In this document: positions 1 through 4,833 of the stretch, in pieces | Position numbering within the stretch: position 1 is the first letter of the stretch | Layout: each line of letters begins with the position of its first letter | Assembly: GCA_964628515.1 (NCBI GenBank) | Contig: CAZVNZ010000055.1 | Coordinates: 1-7,825, forward strand | Source of the DNA: CAZVNZ01 sp964628515 | GTDB taxonomy: Bacteria; Bacillota; Clostridia; Christensenellales; Christensenellaceae | Reading direction: 5' to 3' | Length of the DNA stretch: 7,825 bases | Translations under genes and position numbers: made by a program | The notes under the pieces: generated by a model | Told to the model about the DNA's origin: nothing | Databases searched by the model: none | What the model saw: only the letters and a program-made list of their open reading frames with translations

Positions 1-8
1 TCTTGCAA
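1..8 (-). CDS. 5' end of a further operon gene (probable TTG start, runs off the window)
   Basis: Only two codons are visible. On the minus strand a clear GGAGG (22 to 18) is followed nine bases later by TTG (8 to 6) and then CAA, and the sequence then leaves the window. The ribosome binding site is as good as those of the genes upstream, and the replisome organizer in this operon also uses TTG. The 58-base gap after the preceding gene is ordinary for this operon. No product can be named. The doubt is that no reading frame can be followed beyond the edge. Confidence 0.35.
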
Positions 9-11
9 TTA

Positions 12-56
12 AAACGCCCTCCGTGGTATAATGGTGTTGCGGTTGGGGCGGCGTTT
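12..56 (-). promoter_or_regulatory. Inverted repeat enclosing the ribosome binding site of the gene at the left edge
   Basis: AAACGCC at 12-18 and GGCGTTT at 50-56 are perfect 7-bp inverted arms with a 31-base loop. In the minus-strand transcript the later arm overlaps the GGAGG of the next gene. A second short pairing (CC with GG) is possible after a small internal mismatch. The structure could mask translation initiation or act as a weak terminator, since four U residues follow the stem. The long loop and short U tract argue against a strong intrinsic terminator. The repeat is seen directly; any role is inferred. Confidence 0.35.
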
Positions 57-66
57 AGTCGCTCTT

Positions 67-528
67 TTACTTTTTCATAAATTCGTTTATAAGCAATGTT
101 TCTTGTCTTTTTTGGCTTTCCTCTCTATCCATTTTTTCAAAAATATTCTCTTCCGGTTTTTTGCTTTGAGGATTAAGTTCTTCATTTAACATTTTTATAG
201 TACCCTCCCCATCGTTTATCATTTGTTTTATTCTGTTTCTGTGCTTTTCAATAACAGAAATTTTGGGTGGAGCTGTTAAACTCTCAAAATACTCTAAACC
301 ACGATAATACGTATCTTCGTCAAATTCGCCAAACCCCCAACCTTCAATTAACTCCTCAACCGTTTCATATTGCAAAAAACCTTTTTTCTCTTGCTTTAAC
401 TCTCTTGCTTGCTTGGCTTCTAATGCTTTTTTAGCATATGATTTCCATATTTTATTCAAATCTTTTACCATCATTTCTGTTAACTCCAGTTCTTCTTGAA
501 TATCTTCTTTTTTATCAGGTATTATCAT
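67..528 (-). CDS. Hypothetical charged helical phage protein (153 aa)
   Basis: I do not recognise a named family. The protein is very rich in Lys and Glu. Residues 5-50 look like a long helix, possibly coiled coil. Residues 55-85 form a more conserved-looking core rich in Gly, Trp and Tyr (GWGFGEF, then a DEDTYYRGLEYF stretch). Residues 90-118 are a second helix, and the tail is polar. There is no signal peptide, membrane segment or metal motif, so it is probably cytoplasmic. The ATG at 528 has AAGGAGG about 11 bases upstream. It lies 61 bases after the methyltransferase gene, shares its low GC, and may have been acquired together with it. Counts over 61-180 give 36 G+C in 120 bases. A small DNA-binding or accessory protein is possible, but nothing in the sequence shows this. 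Confidence 0.75.
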   Translation of the reverse strand: MIIPDKKEDIQEELELTEMMVKDLNKIWKSYAKKALEAKQARELKQEKKGFLQYETVEELIEGWGFGEFDEDTYYRGLEYFESLTAPPKISVIEKHRNRIKQMINDGEGTIKMLNEELNPQSKKPEENIFEKMDREESQKRQETLLINEFMKK

Positions 529-589
529 TTTTTGTTATTCCTCCTTTTTCGCTTACTTCCCTAAATGATAGTGCTACAATGCTTTCTTT

Positions 590-1054
590 TTATTTTTTCA
601 TAAAACACATCCAATGAGTGTTATTTCGTTTTCCGCTTAAATGCCCAAACAAGGGTTGTTGCCCAATAGCATTAATTATTTCGCTTGTTTTAATTTGTAT
701 CTCACTCCATTTAAAAATAAGAACTCCATAATCGTCTAAAACCCTCATACACTCGTCAAATCCATCTTTAATCATCTTCGGCCAACCGTCATCAAGTCTG
801 CCATACTTTTTTGCCATCCAAGAATTTTCGCCTAATTGTAATAAATGAGGAGGGTCAAATACTACCAATTTGAAACTCTTATCTTCAAACGGTAATGAAG
901 TAAAATCACAAATTATATCCGGTTTGATTTCTAATTCTCGTCCATCACACAATATATGTGTTTCGCTTCTTTTATCGCAAAACACCACGTCTTTGTTGTT
1001 TTTATCAAACCAAAACATTTTGCCTCCACAGCAGGCATCTAAGATTTTTTTCAT
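590..1054 (-). CDS. Small class I SAM-dependent methyltransferase (phage type)
   Basis: The N-terminus carries a SAM-binding motif I variant, LDACCGGKMFW (residues 5-15). This type of Cys-rich glycine loop is seen in compact phage methyltransferases. An acidic strand end follows at CDKRS (26-30). The catalytic-type motif IV is DPPH at 67-70, preceded by the hydrophobic strand FKLVVF. Residues 100-116 (ECMRVL then YGVLIFKW) fit the next helix and strand of a Rossmann fold. At 154 aa it is near the minimum for this fold and has no separate target-recognition domain. DPPH resembles the (D/N)PP(Y/F) motif of amino-methylating DNA enzymes, so N6-adenine or N4-cytosine DNA methylation is plausible, but the substrate is not proven. 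The ATG at 1054 has GGGAGG eight bases upstream. In a phage it would most naturally protect DNA from host restriction. The gene is AT-rich, with 38 G+C in 120 bases over 601-720. Confidence 0.8.
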   Translation of the reverse strand: MKKILDACCGGKMFWFDKNNKDVVFCDKRSETHILCDGRELEIKPDIICDFTSLPFEDKSFKLVVFDPPHLLQLGENSWMAKKYGRLDDGWPKMIKDGFDECMRVLDDYGVLIFKWSEIQIKTSEIINAIGQQPLFGHLSGKRNNTHWMCFMKK

Positions 1055-1085
1055 ACCTCATTCCTCCCAAAAAGACTATTTTTGA

Positions 1086-1436
1086 CTATAACCCCAAATA
1101 CCCCACAATAACCCCGATAGCCTCCTGCGCCGAGTAGCACACCACCGCCTTATACCCACTACGCACAGCAAAATCGATAAACCGGGTTTGCAAATCCGTG
1201 AGCTTATTTGGCTTAACCTTCATCTCGATATAAAGCCCGTGATAATCACCCTTTGCAAAAGGCAAAAACAAATCGCACACACCTGCCTTTACCCCCTGCC
1301 GTTTAAGATTTACCGCCTCTATTTTGTTTCTGCTGCCGCCGTTTGGTATGGCGTGTAGCCAACGTAAGCAAGGATATTTCCCTTCGTGCAACATTGCCCA
1401 GTCTATAACTATGCATTGCTCGCTAACCTCGCTCAT
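1086..1436 (-). CDS. VRR-NUC domain nuclease (116 aa)
   Basis: This is a stand-alone VRR-NUC domain, a PD-(D/E)XK-type nuclease found in many phages and at the C-terminus of FAN1. Visible motifs in order are an early Glu (E6), HAIPNGG (28-34), GVKAGVCDLFLP (48-59) with the metal-binding Asp55, EMK (71-73) supplying the Glu and Lys of the catalytic core, and a conserved-type Gln83 in LTDLQ. The usual AGVPDLF has Cys54 in place of Pro, a mild variation. At 116 aa the length is typical of the phage single-domain form. Such proteins are thought to cut structured or branched DNA, although the target here is unknown. The ATG at 1436 follows AGGAGG by only four bases, and the upstream stop TAG overlaps that site, so translation is probably coupled to the replisome organizer. 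Its GC is markedly higher than in the next gene, with 61 G+C in 120 bases over 1081-1200. Confidence 0.9.
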   Translation of the reverse strand: MSEVSEQCIVIDWAMLHEGKYPCLRWLHAIPNGGSRNKIEAVNLKRQGVKAGVCDLFLPFAKGDYHGLYIEMKVKPNKLTDLQTRFIDFAVRSGYKAVVCYSAQEAIGVIVGYLGL

Positions 1437-1444
1437 AATTCCTC

Positions 1445-2314
1445 CTACAAATCGTGCAGACTTTCCATCTGTTTGTATTCTTCAAGCTCTCGTGCTTTAA
1501 GCTCCTCATCGCTGTACTCCCTTTGGGGGAAAGCCTTACTGCCTCGCTTAAACTTTGCATCGTTTTCTAATGCCTGCTTGCGTGTCTTAATCCCAAGTGA
1601 TATATATTTATCTATGACGGTCTTAATATACGCCCAGCTTTTAGCACCGTTTTTTGCTCCTTTTTCTATGCAATGTAATATAAAATCATCATCAACGTCA
1701 TTATCATCAACCAGCCTTTTAATCTCTTTTTCTATATAGGGCGTCACTTTAGAAATATTCTCGCCAAAGAAGGTCAGCAGATGATCATCTATTACTTTAC
1801 TTTCCTTTACTTTACTTTGGGGATTAATCGATTGATTTACCGAGTTATTCGAACGATTAACTGTTTTTTTGTATAGGGAATGACGGGTGCTAATTTCTTG
1901 CATCTCGTCTAAACTCAACATCCAAAAATTTTCGTTTACCGTAACCTGTAACCTGTTTGCGGTAATGCTATACCAAGTGCATTGCGCCCGGTGAGAAGTA
2001 ATTATATTTTTGTCCTTGAAATGGTAGCCGCTAAAAAGTTCACACTCCACCAAAAACTCAATAACCCCTTCTACGGTATCTACATCGGGCTGAAACTTCC
2101 CTTGTAGACGTTCGATAACTAAGTAAGCTAAGTCCTCCATGTCGGAGCTATCAATGTAATATCCTTTATCTTTGTACAGGATGCAAAGTAAAGCAATATA
2201 CACCATAACGGCTAAATAACCGTATTTATGCTTAGGCTTTCTTAGTTTAACATCACTCAGCAAATCCACATCGAGAGGGAAGTATTCTAACCCCTGTTTA
2301 TGCGGACGTGCCAA
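1445..2314 (-). CDS. Phage replisome organizer: Lin1244/DUF4373 N-terminal domain plus DnaD-like C-terminal domain, TTG start
   Basis: The N-terminus, MARPHKQGLEYFPLDVD, is the characteristic opening of Lin1244/Lin1753 (DUF4373) phage proteins. Residues 1 to about 110 form this winged-helix-like domain. A polar linker (about 148-176, with Asn, Ser, Gln and Lys) leads to a helical DnaD/DnaB2-like segment at about 178-245, with the SWAYIKTVIDKY signature at 226-237. The tail is charged. Such proteins bind the phage origin and recruit or load the host replicative helicase. The start codon is TTG (2314 to 2312). It is chosen because AGGAGG at 2327-2322 lies seven bases upstream and because family members begin at exactly this MARP motif. 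The upstream gene's TAG stop overlaps that ribosome binding site, which implies coupled translation. The 289-aa length is normal for the family. No helicase or helicase-loader gene is visible in the window. Confidence 0.88.
   Translation of the reverse strand: MARPHKQGLEYFPLDVDLLSDVKLRKPKHKYGYLAVMVYIALLCILYKDKGYYIDSSDMEDLAYLVIERLQGKFQPDVDTVEGVIEFLVECELFSGYHFKDKNIITSHRAQCTWYSITANRLQVTVNENFWMLSLDEMQEISTRHSLYKKTVNRSNNSVNQSINPQSKVKESKVIDDHLLTFFGENISKVTPYIEKEIKRLVDDNDVDDDFILHCIEKGAKNGAKSWAYIKTVIDKYISLGIKTRKQALENDAKFKRGSKAFPQREYSDEELKARELEEYKQMESLHDL
1792..1860. other. Candidate origin-like repeat cluster inside the replisome organizer gene
   Basis: The DNA encoding the linker of the replisome organizer carries a perfect 12-bp direct repeat, TTACTTTACTTT, at 1792-1803 and 1807-1818. 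It is followed by AT-rich short palindromes: GATTAATC at 1822-1829, ATCGAT at 1827-1832 and TTCGAA at 1848-1853. Phage initiator genes of Gram-positive hosts often hold the replication origin as repeats within the linker-coding part of the gene, which is the reason for listing this. The alternative is that the repeat only reflects the repetitive Lys, Val and Ser codons of a low-complexity linker. The repeats are seen; origin function is inferred. Confidence 0.25.
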
Positions 2315-2321
2315 TTTACCA

Positions 2322-2327
2322 CCTCCT
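2322..2327 (-). promoter_or_regulatory. Strong ribosome binding site supporting the TTG start of the replisome organizer
   Basis: AGGAGG ends seven bases before TTG at 2314. It overlaps the TAG stop of the upstream nuclease gene, so a ribosome that terminates there is placed to restart. This compensates for the weak start codon. Confidence 0.8.
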
Positions 2328-2808
2328 ACTTCTCTGCCAAAATCATACCAATAATATCCCTAACACAGCCCTGAGGGCTTGTATATATCTCACTTCCCGA
2401 AAACCGTATAACCGTGTAGCCGGCTCTTTGTAAATCTCGTTGCCGTAAATTGTCATAAACTACCTGCTCTTTGGTTTTTTCGTGGAAATTATGCCCGTCA
2501 CACTCTATCACAAAGTTTTTAACGTAGCTGTCAGCCTTAGTGCTGTATTTTACGTATATTAGAAAATCTGCTCTGTATTTACGGTTATCCACCATAATTT
2601 CTTTTTGAGCTCCGATATTAACGGCACTAACTCTTCCATCAGTAAATATATCGAAATATAAAGGCGAATACTTTGCAAGCTCAATGGCAAGCAATTCTTC
2701 TATAGGGCTTTCGCAAGCCTTTATAAGGGTATCCGCCCTTGTGATATACTCGCATTTGTTGTAAAAATAACTGCTTTTTAATTTGTGGTTCATATATTCG
2801 GAGCTCAT
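2326..2808 (-). CDS. DUF559 / Vsr-like PD-(D/E)XK endonuclease domain protein (160 aa)
   Basis: The protein fits the DUF559 group of restriction-endonuclease-like folds related to Vsr very-short-patch repair nucleases. Motifs in order are CESPIEELL (32-40) with the helical Glu residues, YRADFLI (78-84) with the metal-binding Asp81, and FVIECDGHNFH (99-109) with Glu102 and Asp104 forming the E-x-D core. Next come RQRDLQRAGYTVIRFSG (122-138), the typical helix and closing strand that end in an Arg-Phe, and a short C-terminal helix. It probably nicks or cuts DNA, but the specificity is unknown. The ATG at 2808 has AAGGA about ten bases upstream. It is preceded by the only large gap in the operon, and its TAG stop overlaps the ribosome binding site of the replisome organizer. 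A role in branched-DNA processing or host-DNA attack is possible; neither can be chosen from sequence. Confidence 0.82.
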   Translation of the reverse strand: MSSEYMNHKLKSSYFYNKCEYITRADTLIKACESPIEELLAIELAKYSPLYFDIFTDGRVSAVNIGAQKEIMVDNRKYRADFLIYVKYSTKADSYVKNFVIECDGHNFHEKTKEQVVYDNLRQRDLQRAGYTVIRFSGSEIYTSPQGCVRDIIGMILAEK

Positions 2809-2822
2809 ATGTTATCTTTCCT

Positions 2823-2838
2823 TTTTAGGCTATAACGT
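2823..2838 (+). repeat. 16-bp direct repeat, downstream copy
   Basis: TTTTAGGCTATAACGT is identical base for base to 2975-2990, 152 bp away. This copy lies immediately beside the ribosome binding site (AAGGA) of the DUF559-like gene. Identity ends at both edges of the 16 bases, so the repeat is sharply bounded. Confidence 0.9.
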
Positions 2839-2857
2839 GACGTTGCCCCACGCCGCC

Positions 2858-2867
2858 AGGCTATAAC
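2858..2867 (+). repeat. Third, shorter copy of the repeat core
   Basis: AGGCTATAAC matches the core of the two 16-bp repeats and lies 31 bp from the downstream copy. It is followed by TTTTTT rather than GT. TATAACTTTT from this copy (2862-2871) also recurs at 2969-2978, just before the upstream repeat. Confidence 0.7.
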
Positions 2868-2974
2868 TTTTTTCGTGTACACATTCAATCCAACTTAATT
2901 ATTAGCACTTTACTATATAATGCTATCGTGGGTTCAAGGTATATTTACGGTGGCTAACATTTTTAATGTATAAC

Positions 2975-2990
2975 TTTTAGGCTATAACGT
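2975..2990 (+). repeat. 16-bp direct repeat, upstream copy overlapping the end of the DUF2303-like gene
   Basis: This copy of TTTTAGGCTATAACGT contains the final codons (Val, Ile, Ala and stop) of the gene ending at 2977. The sequence is therefore constrained as coding DNA here but not at 2823-2838, which suggests that this is the original copy. Confidence 0.9.
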
Positions 2991-3720
2991 AAACACCGTC
3001 AACGCCCTTTAATTCCTTTGTCAGATATTCTTTAATGCTGTTCATAGCATCTATTTTCCAAGCACCGCCATCCGCTTCGTGCAGACTTGCGCCAACATTA
3101 TCTTCTAAATCGGTAACTCTAAACAAAAACTCGCTTTCCGGCTGTGCTACCTCGATAAAGGTGCGGAATGGTGCTACTTTTACAATAGGCTTGATTTCCA
3201 CATTGCCTGCTAAGGAAATCCCCTTGCGAGCCTCTGCCTTTTGAGTAACACCGTCATCCTTAAGCGCAATGCTTTTAGCATTGGTGATGTTCATAACAGC
3301 GGATGCAAGATAGTTTACATCCTCGTTTGACACAAACTTTGAACGCAAGGAAATTAAGAAGCTTTCTATATCGTAAGTAATTCCAAAATTAAAGTTGCTT
3401 GGTTTTGTATAAGCGGTGTACATTATATTCCTGCCCATATCCCTAAGCAACATGGTTTGCACGCAAACTTTTGTAGGGCTTTCCACAAGAACAAACAAAT
3501 CACTTTCATAAAGCCCTTTATCCCGTTCCCTTTTAATTACCTCCGTAAGCCCGGATAACGTTTCCACGTTAATGCAATGGGGCTCAAAATCCTTGATGCG
3601 TGTAAGAGCTTTGGTAACATATTTTTCCCCGTTTATTTCCGTTACCTCTACCTTGTCAGCCTCCCTTGTCATCTGTTGAATTTTGTTTACAAATTCTACT
3701 GTTTCGTTTCTATTTTCCAT
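2977..3720 (-). CDS. DUF2303 (YfdQ)-like phage protein (247 aa)
   Basis: The C-terminal half has two blocks that I associate with the DUF2303/YfdQ phage family: PFRTFIEVAQPESEFLFR (184-201) and EADGGAWKIDA (215-225). The N-terminal third (about 1-70) looks helical and charged, and the middle is mixed alpha/beta. There is no catalytic motif, signal peptide or membrane segment. The molecular function of the family is not established; members sit in phage early regions near recombination genes, as here. The ATG at 3720 has AAAGGAG about eight bases upstream. That site is made from the last Lys-Gly-Ala codons of the preceding gene, so translation of the two is probably coupled. The last codons lie inside a 16-bp repeat found again 152 bp downstream. 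The reading frame is secure; the family name is moderate, by motif memory only. Confidence 0.75.
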   Translation of the reverse strand: MENRNETVEFVNKIQQMTREADKVEVTEINGEKYVTKALTRIKDFEPHCINVETLSGLTEVIKRERDKGLYESDLFVLVESPTKVCVQTMLLRDMGRNIMYTAYTKPSNFNFGITYDIESFLISLRSKFVSNEDVNYLASAVMNITNAKSIALKDDGVTQKAEARKGISLAGNVEIKPIVKVAPFRTFIEVAQPESEFLFRVTDLEDNVGASLHEADGGAWKIDAMNSIKEYLTKELKGVDGVYVIA

Positions 3721-3723
3721 GGT

Positions 3724-4122
3724 TTAAGCTCCTTTCGGTGTATAATTTAATACTTTTGGTTTTTCCTGCACTCCGCCAAACACATCTATTTGACCGGGCG
3801 CTTGTCTTACCGCCTCTTTATATGCTACCTCGCCCTCATTGTCCGGACTTGCAAACAACATAGTAGATACAGGCGCTGTGGGTATCAACTTTGACTTTAC
3901 AAGGCACTCCACCTTCATTGCCACCCTGTTTTCATCGGGCACAATATCAATTTGCAATATCAGAGAACGCTTTTTATTTGCAGGTACGTTAATATCCGCA
4001 ATGTTTTCTATTATTTTTGCCATTTCATAGTCTGCTCGCTCCTTAAATGCTCCCATACCCATATCCAGTATGCTAAAGCGTGTTTCCGTATTGTTTTTTA
4101 CTTCTTTAATTTCGTTTTGCAT
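3724..4122 (-). CDS. Phage protein resembling those annotated 'replication terminator protein' (132 aa)
   Basis: After a polar N-terminus (1-18) come a helix starting MGMGAFKERADYEMAKIIENI (21-41), a loop, and alternating strands: RSLILQIDIVPDENRVAMKVECLVKSKL (52-79). A Pro/Thr turn and a short conserved-looking block (SPDNEGEVAYKE) follow, ending with the APGQIDVFG motif (108-116). This order of helix, basic turn, two long strands and a PGQ motif matches small phage early proteins often labelled replication terminator. I know of no experimental support for that label in phages, so the function should be read as unknown. The ATG at 4122 has AAGGAG about nine bases upstream. Its last codons form the ribosome binding site of the next gene, three bases away. 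It is most likely a cytoplasmic accessory factor of the recombination or replication module. Confidence 0.7.
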   Translation of the reverse strand: MQNEIKEVKNNTETRFSILDMGMGAFKERADYEMAKIIENIADINVPANKKRSLILQIDIVPDENRVAMKVECLVKSKLIPTAPVSTMLFASPDNEGEVAYKEAVRQAPGQIDVFGGVQEKPKVLNYTPKGA

Positions 4123-4148
4123 TAGTTTTTACTCCTTTTTTCAAAATA

Positions 4149-4832
4149 TCAAGCCACATAAACCTCAACCCCACTAAGCATTTGCGCCACCCTTAAAAAC
4201 TCCGCTTCGTTGCTTCGCTCCTCGGATAAATGCAGTAAATATATCTGCTTAACCCTACTTAAATCATTCTTAAAAAGCCAATCTTTAAGGCTGTCAAGGC
4301 TCATATGCGAGTGCATCACCCTTTTGTTTAAAGCTATGTTGTCTGTGCTCATTAACCCGTAATCGTAGTTTGCCTCAATCATTATATGGGTAAGCCCCAA
4401 AAACTTGTATTTAATATATGCGGTGTCTGTGGCAAACATTAGTATTTCTCCCGTTTTGGTGCTCCGTATCAAAAACCCTACAGGCTCTGTGCAGTCGTGC
4501 ACCACATCAAAAGCACGTATTACAAAGCTACCTACGGTGAAATCCTCCATAATGGGCATAACACGTATTCTGTGGCTTTTTATGTTTAATGATGATGCCG
4601 TACCACGACTGCAGTACACATCAATACCGTTTTTTATTACTTCATTTACGGCTTTGCAATGGTCTTTATGCTCGTGGGTTATTAGGCAGGCAGTCACACT
4701 GCCCATACTAAACCCCGTTTTTTCTTGAAGTTTTCGCCATGGTATTCCGCACTCTAATAACAGCCTTGTTTCACCGTCAAATATTGTATATGCGTTTCCC
4801 GTAGAGCCTGTGGCAAGCACATCAATATTCAT
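4149..4832 (-). CDS. Metallo-beta-lactamase-fold hydrolase, WalJ/YycJ-like, probable nuclease
   Basis: The fold is clear: an N-terminal ATGSTGNAY strand-turn (7-15), the metal signature HEHKDH (53-58), a third ligand His112 in VVHDCTEPVGF, Asp136 in FATDTAY, and a last His201 in IYLLHLSEERS. The EANYD (153-157) and HSHMS (174-178) blocks resemble the ESNHD and GHLS blocks of WalJ/YycJ, a bacterial group with reported 5'-to-3' exonuclease activity. At 227 aa it is somewhat shorter than chromosomal WalJ (about 260). All expected metal ligands are present, so it should be active. The ATG at 4832 lies one base after the recT stop and has only a weak G-rich site upstream, so translation depends on coupling to RecT. 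This position, directly after a RecT that lacks a RecE-type partner, suggests that it prepares 3' single strands for annealing; that is inference. Confidence 0.88.
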   Translation of the reverse strand: MNIDVLATGSTGNAYTIFDGETRLLLECGIPWRKLQEKTGFSMGSVTACLITHEHKDHCKAVNEVIKNGIDVYCSRGTASSLNIKSHRIRVMPIMEDFTVGSFVIRAFDVVHDCTEPVGFLIRSTKTGEILMFATDTAYIKYKFLGLTHIMIEANYDYGLMSTDNIALNKRVMHSHMSLDSLKDWLFKNDLSRVKQIYLLHLSEERSNEAEFLRVAQMLSGVEVYVA

Positions 4833-4833
4833 A

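Larger units (their letters stand above)
2809..2976. promoter_or_regulatory. 168-bp gap with repeats and short palindromes; no convincing gene
   Basis: This is the only long gap in an operon whose other gaps run from -50 to 61 bases. It holds three copies of AGGCTATAAC (the third overlaps the upstream stop codon), the palindrome AACGTGACGTT at 2834-2844, GTGTACAC at 2875-2882, a TAGCA/TGCTA pair at 2903-2907 and 2921-2925, and ACATT-TTT-AATGT at 2957-2969. A TATAAT on the plus strand at 2916-2921 has no good -35 partner. On the minus strand TTGAAC is followed by TATAGT after only 14 bases, too close for a standard promoter. No open reading frame longer than about 25 codons with a ribosome binding site is seen. 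Confidence 0.5.

Noticed and set aside
529..589. Promoter in the 61-base gap before the last complete gene
   Set aside because: No convincing -35 and -10 pair was found on the minus strand; only the ribosome binding site is clear.
1386..1739. Plus-strand open frame of 117 codons
   Set aside because: It spans the junction between two well-supported minus-strand genes and reads as Ser/Leu-rich shadow sequence.
590..2808. Restriction-modification system made of the methyltransferase and a nuclease
   Set aside because: The nucleases are small DUF559 and VRR-NUC domains without a target-recognition domain, the methyltransferase differs in base composition, and the setting is a phage replication operon.
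2880..2940. Minus-strand promoter TTGAAC with TATAGT in the large gap
   Set aside because: The spacing is only 14 bases, well short of the 16-18 needed for a housekeeping promoter.
2921..2950. tRNA T-arm-like GGGTTCAAGG
   Set aside because: The flanking bases do not pair as a T stem, and no acceptor, D or anticodon arm can be built around it.
2823..2990. CRISPR array
   Set aside because: The repeats are short (10-16 bp), irregularly spaced and only three in number, and no cas gene is present.
4149..4832. Beta-lactamase or antibiotic resistance function for the metallo-beta-lactamase-fold protein
   Set aside because: The WalJ-like EANYD and HSHMS blocks, lack of a signal peptide and position after recT point to a cytoplasmic nuclease-type enzyme.
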